From: Plutella xylostella
Lineage: Eukaryota; Arthropoda; Insecta; Lepidoptera; Plutellidae
Direction of reading: 5' to 3'
DNA: 64,000 bases
Assembly (NCBI RefSeq): GCF_932276165.1
Contig: NC_064004.1
Span: 692,001-756,000, forward strand
Shown here: one piece after another, positions 1-11,469 of the stretch
How the letters are laid out: each line of letters starts with the position of its first letter
Position numbering within the stretch: the stretch's first letter is position 1
Program-made: the position numbers and the translations under genes
The notes under the pieces: generated by a model
Databases searched by the model: none
Told to the model about the DNA's origin: nothing
The model's input: only the letters and a program-made list of their open reading frames with translations

Positions 1-297
1 TTTTTTTAAGCACTGTGTCTAAATTAAGTTAAATATTACGCAATTAATGATTATGATTAGTTGACTAAGGTGTCACCAATGCAAAACAATCAAAAAAGTA
101 TAAAAAAAATCGTTGGTTTTTGAAATATTTTGCTTTTAAACATAAATTTTGACAAAATTCTTAAAAAAACTTAAAACTTAAATAACTCAGAAATGGTTGA
201 CTTTCGGATAATGCATTATGGGGTTCAATCGACTGGAAATGCATTCGACTACAACCCATTTAAAGGAATACATCGACTTTCCAATCACCCTGTATAA
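1..297. repeat. dispersed repeat, copy 1 (ends CACCCTGTATA)
   Basis: This stretch closely matches 28968-29249 and, more loosely, 30830-31062. Shared blocks include GCAAAACAATCAAAAAAGTA, ATAACTCAGAAATGGTTGA and GGATAATGCATTATGGGGTT, and all three end near CACCCTGTATA. No coding capacity is visible. The class is not identified. The copy may start left of the window. Confidence 0.75.
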
Positions 298-618
298 TGT
301 AAATCTAGATAACTATATCCTCTAGCTCAGTGTTTTTCAACCTTTTTCATGATGCGACCCCCCTGGTATTAAAAAATATTTCGCGACCCCCTTGACCCTT
401 TCGGATTTTTATCATGTATGTATGTGTTGTGTATCTTACAGTATTCCCAATATTTATTCCATACGACGTATTTATGGTCTCCATGATTAGGACTAGATTA
501 GTACAAACTTATCGGATTAATAAAAAAAACATTATTTTACAATTACACACATCGGATACGTGTATGACCCAGAATTTATCTTTCGAAATTAGCTTTTTCT
601 TTATGATTTTTTAAGCAT

Positions 619-1181
619 TTAAATATCTTGAATAAAAGTTTTCAAGGGTGAAATGAAATAAAAACTAAAAAGAAAAAAATACTTGGCTTTACAAAAAATA
701 AATAGGTACTTGTGGTCGTCGTCTTTGAACCAGACAGGAAGGCCTCCCAAGCTACGTTTGCCTATTCGTGGTCTATACTCGAGAACTCGTTTACCCCTAC
801 GGTTATTGGTTCTTCGGCAGATATGACCAGCACACCACCACTTTAGCTTGCATATTTTGACAGCTATGTCAGTAATCTTAATCCTCTGACTGACGGAAAA
901 CCTCATTTCTGATACGATTTATCAAAGAAACCCCAAGCATAGATCTCTCCGTAGCACGCTGAGCGACTTTAAATCGGTGGACTAGTCCTACCGTCAGTGC
1001 CCACGTCTCTGCACCATACGTTATCACTGGCAGGACGCACTGGTTACTGAGGGATGGCCAAGGAGAATATGTGCTGGCGAAGTTTCCCGAATGCAGCCCA
1101 ACCCAGTTGGATGCGCCTTGCAGCCTCCTTGTCGAAGTTGCTTCTGCCTGGCCAAATAGTCTGCCCGAGGTAGACATATTC
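619..1181 (-). mobile_element. RTE-like LINE fragment A, C-terminal part
   Basis: On the minus strand, frames encode reverse-transcriptase C-terminal motifs such as EYVYLGQ and LPVITYGAETWALT, with further matches to R-x-ERSMLGVSL. Frames are broken by several shifts, so this is a dead copy. The N-terminal part of the same element lies at 2436-2820. Plus-strand LINE B separates them, and the codons join as VQEYVYLGQ across the gap. An uninterrupted relative at 38396-38945 confirms the original order. Confidence 0.8.
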
Positions 1182-2430
1182 TCCGGGGAACTCCGGTATA
1201 TGCGTGTTTCCTGGACCTCTCGAAAGCATTTGACCTTGTGTCTTATGACCTCCTCTGGGACAAACTGTCTGGTGAGACCAATCTTCCCTCTGAGCTTGTG
1301 GCAATCCTGGGGTATTGGTATAGGCATCAACAGAATAATGTTAGATGGGCAGGCTCTCTCTCGGACACGTATGGGTTGGACTGCGGGGTGAGGCAGGGGG
1401 GGTTGACCTCGCCTAAGCTTTTCAACCTGTATGTCAACCGTCTGGTCGGGGAGCTCAGCAGCGCCGGTGTTGGCTGCTCTATTGATGGAAAGTTTGTTAA
1501 CAACATTAGTTATGCTGACGATATGGTGCTGCTGAGTCCCTCGATCAGTGCTCTAAGAAAACTCATCGGCATCTGTGAGTCCTACGCCGTGGCGCATGGG
1601 CTCAGGTATAACGTTAAGAAGAGTGAGTTGCTGGTATTCAAGGCAGGGCGACACTCCTGCAATAATATTCCACCAGTAACTCTCTGTGGTGCTCCTCTTA
1701 ACAGAGTTAATAAATTTAAATACCTGGGTCATTGGGTCACGGAGGACCTCACGGATGACCTTGACATTGAGAGGGAACGCAGAGCGCTGGCGGCCCGATG
1801 TAACATGCTGGCTCGCAGGTTTGCACGCTGCTCCAAAGAAGTAAGGGTGTCGCTTTTTAAGGCTTATTGCCAAACCTTCTACATATGCAGCCTGTGGGTC
1901 AAGTATACGCAGAAGGCCTACAGTGCTCTGCGCGTCCAATATAACAATGCCTTCAGGGTTCTACTGGGGCTGCCTCGATACTGCAGTGCGTCAGGGATGT
2001 TTGCAGATGCACGCACTGACGGGTTCCACGCAATAATGCGAAAGAGAGCGGCTTCCCTGATGCGTAGGATCCGGGGCAGCGCCTGTCGAACCCTGAAGGT
2101 AATTAGTGAGAGGGTCGATGGCCCTGTTTTATGTCACTGGGTAAAAATCCATAGCCCTAAAAATCCAAAAGTTTTTTGTAAATAAGTATTTATAATACTT
2201 GTTTGCAAGGAGCATTTGTATTAAATAAATATGTATTTAATAATATTATTTTTTAAAATTTAATAATGTAATAATAATATTATTGTTTTTAATTTAATAA
2301 TTTAATAATGTAATAATGTTATTCTTTTTAATTTAATAATGTAACTAACCTAGATAATAAGCCAAATTGTTACTAACACAACTATGGACTTTTGTCTGAA
2401 ATAAATATTATTCTATTCTATTCTATTCTA
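1182..2430 (+). mobile_element. 5'-truncated LINE B with reverse transcriptase, inserted in LINE A
   Basis: A plus-strand frame running to 2185 encodes reverse-transcriptase blocks: FLDLSKAFD near 1210, GVRQGGLTSPKLFNLYVN near 1390, and the catalytic box YADDMVLL near 1510. The 5' end is missing (no endonuclease) and the 3' end is a (TATTC)n tail. The direct repeat ATATTC flanks it (1176-1181 and 2430-2435), as expected for target-primed insertion. The frame lacks the endonuclease and N-terminus, so the copy is inactive. The clade is not certain. Confidence 0.82.
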
Positions 2431-2435
2431 TATTC

Positions 2436-2820
2436 TTGCACAACTTCGATTGTTGCCTCACCAACGACGACCGGCTCCGGTTCGATGTGAGCATTGTACA
2501 TGACTTTCGTCTTGTCCAAGTTTATACCCCGAAGCCTACACGTTGGGAAGCAGCATTTAGGCCACTTCCATCATCCGGCTGAGTTCCTGCAGAGATTCTG
2601 CCATAATAAAGATGTCGTCCGCGAAGCAGAGAGGTGTGACATTTACCCGCCATTTATACATATGCCATGTCCAGCGGCATCGCACAGACTTCTCAACTCC
2701 TCGATATAGCTGAGATCTCTGCAACGCTTCCAAAATTGCCCTTGTCTCGATGGAGTTGAAGGCGTTTTTATAGTCCACAAAGGCTTGATACAGAGGCTGA
2801 TTATACTCTTTGGTCATCTG
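2436..2820 (-). mobile_element. RTE-like LINE fragment A, N-terminal RT part
   Basis: The minus strand encodes FVDYKNAFNSIET, an RT block, and a FADDIFIMAES catalytic box. This is the upstream half of the element whose downstream half is at 619-1181. The two halves were separated by LINE B. It matches the copy around 38800-38945 closely (for example GAGTTCCTGCAGAG-type blocks). Confidence 0.78.
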
Positions 2821-3084
2821 TGTGGATGTGGTCTATTGTTCTAAAACAGATCCACAATGGGATAATTTAATTAATAAAAAACAAGCTCAACCTTCGCATT
2901 TAAGAAAAATTTAAGTAAAAGTATTTTTAAAGTAAGAGTCTTTCTTAATAAATTAATACTAATGGTCTTTATTGTTCTTTTACTAAAGTTCCCAGTTTTT
3001 TTCGCCCTTTGGCGACCCCCCTACAGAAGCTTCGCGACCCCCCAGGGGGTCGCGACCCACAGGTTGAAAAACACTGCTCTAGCT

Positions 3085-3469
3085 TTTTGTATTGTGTATG
3101 TATGTATTTAAGTATTTATCATGTAACTAATGAAGCCTAACCTAACTTTCTTTATTGTAAATATTTATTATTAAAACTGTGAATGTTTACTACAATATTT
3201 GTACACCTTCCTCATTAACTCTTTACGTCATTTCTCCACCCAAATGTTGCCTAGAAGAGATTAATGACGCTTTTAGCCGCCTATTGAGTTATAACCACTG
3301 TATACATTTTCAATATTTGTGTTCTGTTTAGTCAATAAAGTAGTATTCGATTCTACGTTTATAAAAAGACCAAGTGTTGTGGTGCTCCTTGGGAGAGTCG
3401 TATAGGACGAGAGTCGACTGATGATGATGATGATTGATCACTTCATAATTATACTATTCTCACTTCCAG
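3085..3469. other. non-coding flank before E0
   Basis: Between the hAT target duplication and the E0 acceptor I see no gene. A short GATGATGATGATGAT run sits at 3418-3435. The last 30 bases carry a pyrimidine-containing tract ending in the acceptor TTCCAG. Confidence 0.5.
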
Positions 3470-4554
3470 GTAAAAATGTTAAACAGGAACCACTGGAAAA
3501 TGACAACGATAATCAACAGATCCTGAAGGAATCACAAATGAAAAACACAACTTTGACATTACTAATGCATTCTAACATAACTTTATTTAACTGGGACAAG
3601 AATAAATATAGATGCTTCTTCTGCAAAGAGCACTTTCTAGACAAACAGCTGTTAAAGAGCCACGTTAAAGCGCATAAAACAGATGAAGTTAAGAAAATTG
3701 TTCAAAAATCCAAACCAAATAATTCCTACAGAGCCGAAATATCAGATTTACAATGTTCCGTATGCGCTGCGCCGATGGAGAATCTACAACAACTAACATC
3801 GCATTTGATAAAAAATCACGATGTTAGTTTAGAAACAGAAGAATCACTTTTCATGCCTTTTCGTATCGATGAGACTGCGTGTCAGGTTTGTAATGTAGAC
3901 TTCCATTGTTTCGTCAAGTTAGACCAACACATGACCACGCATTTCAGCAAATGCATATGTGATACATGCGGCAAAGGATTTAGGCACGCGACGTCACTAA
4001 AATCGCACATAAACACCCACTTGAAAAGAAAGTACGTGTGTAAAAAGTGTCAAATTACTTTTGTCAGCAAGTATCAGAAATACATGCATAATGTGAAGGA
4101 GCATAAGAATAAATTGACTAACATGTGTCCTTATTGTCCAGAACGGTTTTCACACTATAATGCTAGGCTCAGACACTTGGCAGAGAACCACGGATGTAAA
4201 ATGCCGGAGTTTAAATGTCCGCAGTGCGACAAAGTGTACATAACGAACGCACTAGTCCGCTCCCATGTGCGCAAGATTCACATGTGTGAGAGAAACTACG
4301 AGTGTGATAAGTGCGGTAATAAATATATGAGGAAATCGGAGTTAAGCGATCACATGAAGTCTCATATTCGTGCGAGGGATTTTGTATGTTCGTTCTGTGG
4401 TAAAGGCTTCTTTAGGAAGCGGAGTCTGAACCATCATTTGGCTATTCACGTGGAGGAGTATCGACACGAGTGCAATAACTGCGGGAAAACATTTGCGCAG
4501 AAGTATAGCAGAAATGTGCATCGGAAGCGATGTCAAGGGATGAAAAAGAGTTGA
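3470..4554 (+). CDS. E0: plus-strand terminal exon, 10 C2H2 zinc fingers
   Basis: The exon encodes 360 residues after the acceptor ACTTCCAG at 3462-3469. Two bases (GT) complete a split codon, the same phase as every minus-strand exon. An acidic linker with VKQEP (a SUMO-type motif) leads to the head TLLMHSNITLFNW and then ten fingers, from CFFC-x12-H-x3-H to a last one ending H-x3-C (HRKRC). It is clearly a paralogue of the minus-strand array but in reversed orientation, and it faces E1 tail to tail. Either its 5' exons lie left of the window or it is joined in trans. The domain call is secure; the splicing partner is inference. Confidence 0.88.
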
Positions 4555-4675
4555 GAAAAATGGTCTTCGTGTTAACTGATGTATAAGAAACCCAGTCGCA
4601 GCCATCGACTGTAAGCCGTAAGGTTAGTTATTTTGATATTATCTACAAATAGGTGATTATCTCGTTCTTCATGTA

Positions 4676-4681
4676 AATAAA
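4676..4681 (+). terminator. poly(A) signal AATAAA for E0
   Basis: AATAAA lies 122 bases after the E0 stop codon, a suitable distance for a 3' UTR end. No other canonical hexamer was noted closer to the stop. Confidence 0.5.
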
Positions 4682-5268
4682 AACGAAAGCAGATGATATA
4701 AAAATTCATTTCAATCTAAATAGCCTAAGAAACCGTAAAATCTGATACAGTTAATTAATTCTTGCAAATAATAAAAAATATAAATTGTAAAAATACACTA
4801 CGTTTCTTTCTTAAAAATTAACCAACCCCATTTTACTAATTTCGTAATTAATGTAAAAGGTACTTACTTAATTTCCGATTAGCAGAATAAAGGCCTTCAG
4901 ATCTCCATGTCATACTCCATATTGATATACTTACTGCTATCCTTTTTGGTGAGTGTCAATACGCCATGTCAGAAGGAGAAACCTTACCCAGTTGTATGAT
5001 GAGAAGAATTTTCTTTCCATTTTTCAAAACTATCCGTAAGAAGTCAACAGTGTGAACGACCGCATTTATTCAGCATGTATGTATGAACCTTAGTCCTACC
5101 CGCATTAGCGCACAGGTTATCTATGCACAGGTTGTCTGCAGTTAAGCCATATGCCTTTTGTCCCTACGAGGAACTAATATACTGTAACTGTGTATTGTGT
5201 TGTGTAATACTGAATATCTATCTATAGTTAAATCTCTTCAAAAAAACAGTATACCTATATGCATAAAA
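4682..5268. other. intergenic, tail-to-tail spacer
   Basis: This lies between the poly(A) signals of E0 (plus) and E1 (minus). I see no open frame or recognisable repeat. It is AT-rich. Confidence 0.4.
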
Positions 5269-5274
5269 TTTATT
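5269..5274 (-). terminator. poly(A) signal AATAAA for E1
   Basis: TTTATT on the plus strand reads AATAAA on the minus strand, 47 bases downstream of the E1 stop. Confidence 0.5.
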
Positions 5275-5320
5275 GAATGAAGATGATTTTAACAAATCCG
5301 CTTTGCTATAAGTTAATTTT

Positions 5321-6351
5321 TCATTTTGATGCGTCGGCGTCAATGTCACTTCTAGTATTCTGAGGACCACCGTGCACTCTTCTGACATGCTTAGCCAAAG
5401 TACTCTTGTGCATAAAAGAGTTTTTACACACAGAACAGAAGAACCCTCTCTCCCCCGTATGCCCCCTTTTATGCTGCTCCAGATTACTGCGAGTCTCAAA
5501 GCATTTCCCACAGAATTCACACTTGAATCTGTCCGAATGGTGTTTAGTCTTGTGTTGAGTCAGAGCCCGGCGCGTTGGAAAGTTATTTTTGCAAACATGA
5601 CACTCAAATGAGAGTGTTATCCCGTGTGCGTCTCGTAAATGTAACATTTTGGTCGAGTGCTCCCTAAATTCAAACTTACAATGCGGACATTTCTTCTCTT
5701 TCACTCTCTTTCTTCCTTGATGTACTATTTGTGTGTGGTATCGTATTTGGCTTTTCTTGCTGAATGTTTTATCGCAATGTTTGCAGTTGAATTTGGCGAT
5801 GTCATGTGTTTCTTTGTGCCTGGATAGGAGGCGCTGGTTGAGGAATCCATCGCCACAGTTTTCACACACAACCTTACCTACGTGACAGTTCATGTGCTTA
5901 TTCAACAACGTGAAATTGTGAAATCTGTCGTCACAAATATGGCAAGAGAACAAACCGTCTTGGACCTTCAAAACGTATTCGGTCATAGCGTTGCCAGCTT
6001 CAAAAAATTCCACATTATGTTTAGATATCAAATGCTGCCTACTTTTATCTAAATCTGCCAACTTTTCGTCGCATAACCTACAATTAAGTTCAGAAATGTC
6101 GGCTTGTAGCGATCTTTTGTTTTTCGTTATATATTTTTCTAGCAACACTTCTTTGTCTATGGTTTGGTGAGTGCCAGTGTGTTGGAGCAAGGAGGTTACG
6201 TTTGAGAAGTACTGTTGGCAGTAGAAACATTTGAACGTGTGCCCCATGAAGGTGAAAGGTCGTACGGTGGTGTTCTCTATGAAGATGGCTGCGTTTTTCC
6301 TCTCCAAAACGGTGAGTTCCCATTTTCCTGAACTCTTGGACGGCTCGGCGC
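5321..6351 (-). CDS. E1: terminal exon, 9 C2H2 zinc fingers
   Basis: The exon encodes 342 residues. It starts after the acceptor CTTCCCCAG, with GC completing the split codon (Gly if the donor base is G). There is no ATG between the acceptor and finger 1, so the exon needs an upstream coding exon. The head reads ERKNAAIFIENTTVRPF. Finger 1 is CFYC and finger 9 is CSVC-x12-H-x4-H. Fingers 8 and 9 are joined by the canonical linker HTGERGFFC. It groups with E2 and E3 by the QHTGTH/QHTAFH end of finger 1. It is the last minus-strand exon of the array and ends DADASK. Confidence 0.9.
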
Positions 6352-6880
6352 CTGGGGAAGAGGGTAAGTAGGTTATTTTATTCGTATTTTAACCTTATTT
6401 CTCATTATTGTACATAGTATTGCAAACTATTGATTATGATCACTTACCATAGTTATCATTGGAGACTGTAAAGTTTGTAGGCAAAAATAAAAAATAACAT
6501 ACAGCAAGTTAAAAAATAAATGTATTTACTTATATCTAAAATACTACATGAGATCGAGTACTTAAACTTATGGCTACCTATACGAATATTTTTTCTTATT
6601 GCTTTTAAGTATAGTGACACGCAAAATTATTATATTTTATGGCATCTTAGGAAGCGTTTCTTGAAATTAAGTACTTAGGTACCAAATAATCATAGTCGGG
6701 TCGTACGGTCGTACCTAACTACTGTCCGCATTTACTGTCAAACCGTTTTAAATCCAAAATAATGACACAGATCTTCTAACCGAACTAATTTAAAATAAGA
6801 GTTCAGTGTTAGAGGTGGGGTGATATTTGTCCAGTAGTTTCTTTTGCACTGACACTCCATCTTGTTCGTACATCATTAAT
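6352..6880. other. intron-like spacer E2-E1
   Basis: This is AT-rich sequence without a convincing frame or repeat. The E1 acceptor is at its left end. Confidence 0.4.
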
Positions 6881-8007
6881 CTAAGTTTGTGACTCATCAA
6901 TAGCAAAACTAAAAGACAGCCGCGGGTGCCACGCCTTCACATGTTTACTGTAATCATTTTTGTTCGCGAACGCCGAACCACACTCTGAACAGACGCACTG
7001 GAGATTTACACCAATAGCGTGCGTCCTCATATGCTGTTTCAAACTCTTCTGGTGTCTATACGCCTTACCGCACAGCGAGCAAACGAAATTCTTCTCCCCA
7101 GTATGAGACGCCATGTGTTTTCTCAACGTAGTTCTGCAGCTAAAACTCTTCTTACAAACATCGCATTGAGTCTTCTGCGTGTGAAACTTATTCGTGTGGC
7201 TCGTCAGCGCTCTGCGGCTTGGGAACGTTGCGTTGCACGTATCACAGTTGAAGGTAAATGTGATTCCGTGTACGTCTTTCAAATGCTTTAGCTTGCGGAA
7301 GTGCTCGACGAATCTTTCCGGGCAGTGCGGGCATCTCAGCATGCGCATTTTTGTTGCGCCTTCGTGCGTCTTCTCTTTGTGGTAGCGGAGGTTTGAGCTA
7401 GTAGTGTAGACCTTTTTGCAAACCTCGCAGGGATATCCTCCTGGCAGGTGGATCTCTTTGTGCTGCATCAGCCTCTGATGCGACAGGAAGCCGACGCCGC
7501 AAGTCTCGCAGATAGCGTTGCTGAAGTGGACGTTCATATGCCGGTTCAGCAGTATAAACGTCTGGAATATCTTCTGGCAGATATGGCACGAGTATTGGCC
7601 GTTGCGTTGCGTTAAGTTGTAAGCTACGAGACCGTTTCCTGACTTTGTGAATTCGGTTTTGTGGACAGAGGCTAGATGCTCCCGCGTGGCATCCAGATCT
7701 GGTAATTTGGTGTCGCAAATCTTGCATTTAAGGTTTGATATATCGACTTTTACTGTTCTCTTTCCTTTCGGTATGAGTTCTTTGAATATCTTTTGCCTTT
7801 CAGGCATTTCGTGGGTCCCTGTGTGCTGGAGCAAGGCACTGATGTCTGGGTATTGTTGCTGGCAGAAGAAACACTTGAAGTAGTACCGACAGTACACGAA
7901 TGGTTGGACTGTGGTGTGTTCTAAGAATGTGGCTGCGTTTTGCCGTTCCGAGACCGTCAACTCCCATATACTGGAGATGGCTCCCTGGCGTGCCGGCCGC
8001 AGCGCTC
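6881..8007 (-). CDS. E2: terminal exon, 10 C2H2 zinc fingers
   Basis: The exon encodes 374 residues. The acceptor TACTCCCCAG is followed by GA as the split-codon remainder. An open frame runs on through the acceptor to 8068, but that stretch is the pyrimidine tract, so a start there is unlikely. The head is SERQNAATFLEHTTVQPF. Ten fingers follow, with one HTGEKNFVC linker between fingers 8 and 9. The last finger ends HVKAWH, a form shared with E3 (HVKQWH). E1, E2 and E3 form one subfamily with CPHCPERF/CPHCLERF-type sixth fingers. It probably acts in the nucleus as a sequence-specific DNA binder; its target is unknown. Confidence 0.9.
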
Positions 8008-8228
8008 CTGGGGAGTAAAATGGCATATTATAGATTTGCTGTCGTTCATCAGGTTTCAGATAACGCACTCATAGAAATCAGTCAATCAAATTCATAGGAT
8101 TCGGGTCTTCATTATCTCTTTTAATTTCATCTATTACTAACTCATGCTTTTGTGCTTGAGTGTTTGCTGTTTGCATCAACAGTATTATATGCTTTTATAT
8201 AAAACAATGCCTACTATTTCCTGTTCAT

Positions 8229-9364
8229 TCAACTTAAAGCAGCGTCATCAAAATTCTTGACCATAGTTTTGAACTGCCACTGCGGGTGCCACTGCTTGAC
8301 GTGTTTGTTGTATTCGTTCCGATTGTGGAACCCGGCCGCGCATTCTGTACAGCTGAACCTCCAGACTGGCCCGTGGACCCTCATGTGCTGTCGTAGCGTC
8401 CGCTCGTGCATGTACGCCTTCTGACAGATCGTGCAGAAGAAGTTCCTCTCCCCGGTGTGACCCCGCGAGTGCATTTTCAGCAACGACGCAGTCCCGAAAC
8501 ATTTTCCGCAAATTTTGCACTGGATTTTTTGCGTATGGAGTTTTGTGGTATGTTCTGTGAGCGCGCGCCGCGTCGGCAGCACCGCCTTGCACGACTGACA
8601 CTCAAACGTGAAGCTGATACCGTGCACCTCCTTCAGGTGCGTCATCTTACGATAATGCTCCGCAAAACGCTCTAAACAGTGAGGACATTTTAACGGCTTT
8701 ATCTTCTTGGCGTTAGTGACTTCATGCTTTTTCAGCAGGTGATACCGTAACTTCAGTTTTGTTTGGAAGACGTCGTGGCATTTTTCACATTTGTGGACCC
8801 CGTTCTGGTGGACTATTCTGTGGTTGACAAGCCGCTGGTGAGACATGAAGCCGAGCCCGCAGGTCTCGCACACCACGCTGAAGTGCACGTTCATGTGACG
8901 GTTCAGAAGGAAGAAAGAATTGAAAGTCTTGCCACACTTGTGACAGGACAACAAGCCGTTGTTGGAACTCAAGTTGTAAGCCATGAGACCGTTGCCAGCT
9001 GAATTAAATTCCTTTTTGTGATTAGAAGCTAGATGTTTTCTTATGTCGTCTAAGTCCGAGTATTTTTGCTCGCAAATCTTGCATTTAAGATTAGAAATGT
9101 CAACTTTGATGACTCTTTTGCCTTTCCTGAGGTGTTGTTTAAGAAGACTCGTTCTTTCCGGTGTCGGATGGAAAGCAGTGTGTTGGAGCACAGAGTGCAC
9201 TTCAGGAAAGACTTCGTTGCAGTAGAAACATTTGAAGTTGGCTTGTAGATAGAAAAACGGCCGGATGGTGGTGTGTTCGAGGAAAGTCGCCGCGTTTTGT
9301 CGTTCTGATATCGTCATTTGCCAGACACTGGTGCGCGGTCCCGGCCGCTCTGTCGCCACCAGTC
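8229..9364 (-). CDS. E3: terminal exon, 10 C2H2 zinc fingers
   Basis: The exon encodes 377 residues. The acceptor TTGTTCCGCAG is followed by GA and the codons CTG GTG. The head SERQNAATFLEHTTIRPF is nearly identical to that of E2. Fingers run from CFYC to a tenth CTEC finger ending HVKQWH, then a short tail (MVKNFDDAALS). The HTGERNFFC linker follows finger 8. Spacing to E2 is only 221 bases, so the intron between the two acceptors is short once the E3 stop is passed. It is a recent duplicate of E2. Confidence 0.9.
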
Positions 9365-9510
9365 CTGCGGAACAAACAATACTCTTACTCTTTCACTCTT
9401 TTTAAATATTTCACCTATTTAGGTACGTTCACAACTCCTCTAACGCTAATATCAAACTCTCCATATTTGCGTGCAATTTTAATCAAATGAGTCAGATGTT
9501 ATCTGTGAAT

Positions 9511-10898
9511 TCACAGGTTTCGGTGAAAAGTTGCTATGTGCGCTGCTAAGGAAGCGTGATCAGTGCATTGTTGTCCGCACACCGAGCACGCCACGTCCGT
9601 GAACTCTGCGTCGTGTGTCTTGGAGTGTTCCTTCAGGTTTTTCTTCCGTGCGTACGACTTTCCGCACAATTCGCACTTAAAGTTCTTCTCCCCAGAATGT
9701 GTGACCATGTGCCGGTTCAGGGTCTCCTTCGTGAAGAATCTAGATCGGCATATTCCACATTCGTGGTTGCGCTCTTGCAGATGTACATTTCTTATGTGCA
9801 GCGTCAGATGGTATTTGAGGTCGAACTCGCGGCCGCAGGTTTCACATCGGTACAATAGACTGTTGTCGTTGTGGATTATTCGTAAGTGCTTCGTCCTCTG
9901 ATAGTTCGAGGTGAAAGTGGCTGGACACATGGGACATCGCCGAAGAATCCTTTTTAAATGCACTCCACGTATGTGTAAAGTTCTTTTAGTTCTGCTACTG
10001 AACGTTTTGTCACACTTGTCGCAAGGGAAAGTACCTTTTTCGTGTATTTGGAGGTGTTTTTTCAACATATCACTAGTTATAAATGTCGTGCCACAAACAT
10101 CACAACTAAAGTTATTAAAATGTCTACTCATGTGAATGATTAGAAGCCTCAGTTTCATAAATTCTTCGTTGCACACTTGGCATACATGTGACTCATTACC
10201 TAGTTTAAATGGTATAATGTTATCTTGGACTGATAAATCGATGTCTTTATCATGGCTTTCTTTCAAATGCGTCTTTAGTGTGTGGAAGTTAGGAGATATT
10301 ACCGAGCATAGCTTGCACTGCAGTGCACCGACATCGACTTTCAAAGTCTTGTTACGTACCCGATTTATCAATTGTTTTTTAAGTTCGTCTAAGTTATGAT
10401 TGTTAAAACTATGGTTCTTTAAACCATCAGGTTCTATAAACCGTTCGTTACAGACAAAACATTGGAACGTGTTGTTGATGTAAAAGAACGGATATACAGA
10501 AGAAAATTCAAATAAAATCAAAGCGTTATTTCTCTTCCGAGTGTCTACTGCATCGTGAGCATGTTGTCTCTGTTTACCAGTAACACAAGGCCTTTGAATA
10601 GTCTTCACATTAAATGTCTCGTTCCCCCAAGTGACTGTATCTAAAACTATAGGATTTTTAAGTAGTGTTAAGTTTTCTTGTTTACAATCTTCTACAGTTG
10701 GTGCTCTTAATTTTACTTTTCGAACTCGCTTTCTAGTCTTGGCTTGTTTAATGACGCGAGTTACTTTCTTTTTGTTGGATTTCTGGTTCTCATATGCAAG
10801 ATCACTCAGCGATATTGGAGTTTTTAAGAGTGTTAGTGTAACTATACTGCCGTCTTCATCTTTGATAACCATGGAAGAATTAGTTTCTTCGATGATAC
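9511..10898 (-). CDS. E4: terminal exon, long charged linker and 10 C2H2 fingers
   Basis: The exon encodes 461 residues, among the longest single-module exons here. The acceptor TTTCTTTTCTAG is followed by GT. Roughly 110 residues before finger 1 are basic and low in complexity (KSNKKKVTRVIKQ, KTRKRVRKVK), which looks like a nuclear-localisation-type linker, and contain two related blocks TLLKTPISL and TLLKNPIVL. The head is LILFEFSSVYPFFY. Ten fingers follow; the tenth, CSVCGQQC, has a Cys where an aromatic residue is usual. The HSGEKNFKC linker lies between fingers 8 and 9. Closest relative: E5. Confidence 0.9.
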
Positions 10899-11469
10899 CT
10901 AGAAAAGAAACAAAATGAAATTCACGCTTTGTGTAATGATGATCAATAGAAATGGTCTTAACACGGTTCCTTGTGGAACCCCATGGTCCCCTTCTATTTA
11001 TTACCTAGTCTGGTCAACGATTTGAGACTATTAAATTATAATACAAAAATTACAATAAATGATTTATCTGAAAAATATAAAAAAGATCGCGCTGCAGTTA
11101 TAATGTCACTACTTAGTATAGTTTTTAACGCACACCACGAGGCAGATGAAGGAGGATTTTAGTAAAACAGCCCAAATGATAAAAGTCTCTATCAAATATA
11201 GGTATTTATTAAGTAAATCTATTAATAAATAAAACTATTTAGGCATGTGCAATGTAAATCGGTTTAAATACATTGAACCTATTATGCTACTGTAAGTAAT
11301 AGTAGTCGACATAAATATATTCTTTCTACATGATGTAAGCAAGTCTGAGCAGTCAACCCTCCATTATACATGAAGCTTCACAGCCCGCACCCAACAGTCT
11401 GATGTTGTGCCTTTTAAGACGCCTGTCTACATTGATTGGTATTTTCATAGGTTAATAGTGAATATTCTA
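10899..11469. other. spacer E5-E4
   Basis: No array exon is present. A 63-codon plus-strand frame (10971-11162, with LSEKYKKDRAAV) has no recognisable homology and no support as a gene. The rest is AT-rich. Confidence 0.4.

Larger units (their letters stand above)
328..3076. mobile_element. hAT-type DNA transposon (non-autonomous), carrying nested LINEs
   Basis: The element starts CAGTGTTTTTCAACCT and ends with the inverse, AGGTTGAAAAACACTG. An exact 8-bp direct repeat CTCTAGCT lies just outside both ends (320-327 and 3077-3084). Terminal CAGTG...CACTG repeats with an 8-bp target duplication are the hallmark of hAT transposons. The subterminal parts are rich in GCGACCCCC. No transposase frame was found. 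The interior is mostly other retroelements (619-2820), so the element was probably a short non-autonomous copy that LINEs later entered. Confidence 0.9.

Noticed and set aside
8007..8068. Extra N-terminal codons of E2 upstream of the acceptor
   Set aside because: The frame is open by chance through the pyrimidine tract; the aligned exons all start at the AG.
10971..11162. 63-codon plus-strand frame between E4 and E5
   Set aside because: No recognisable domain and too short to trust; possibly a LINE scrap (VPCGTPWSP resembles an RT PQGS box), but the match is too weak to annotate.
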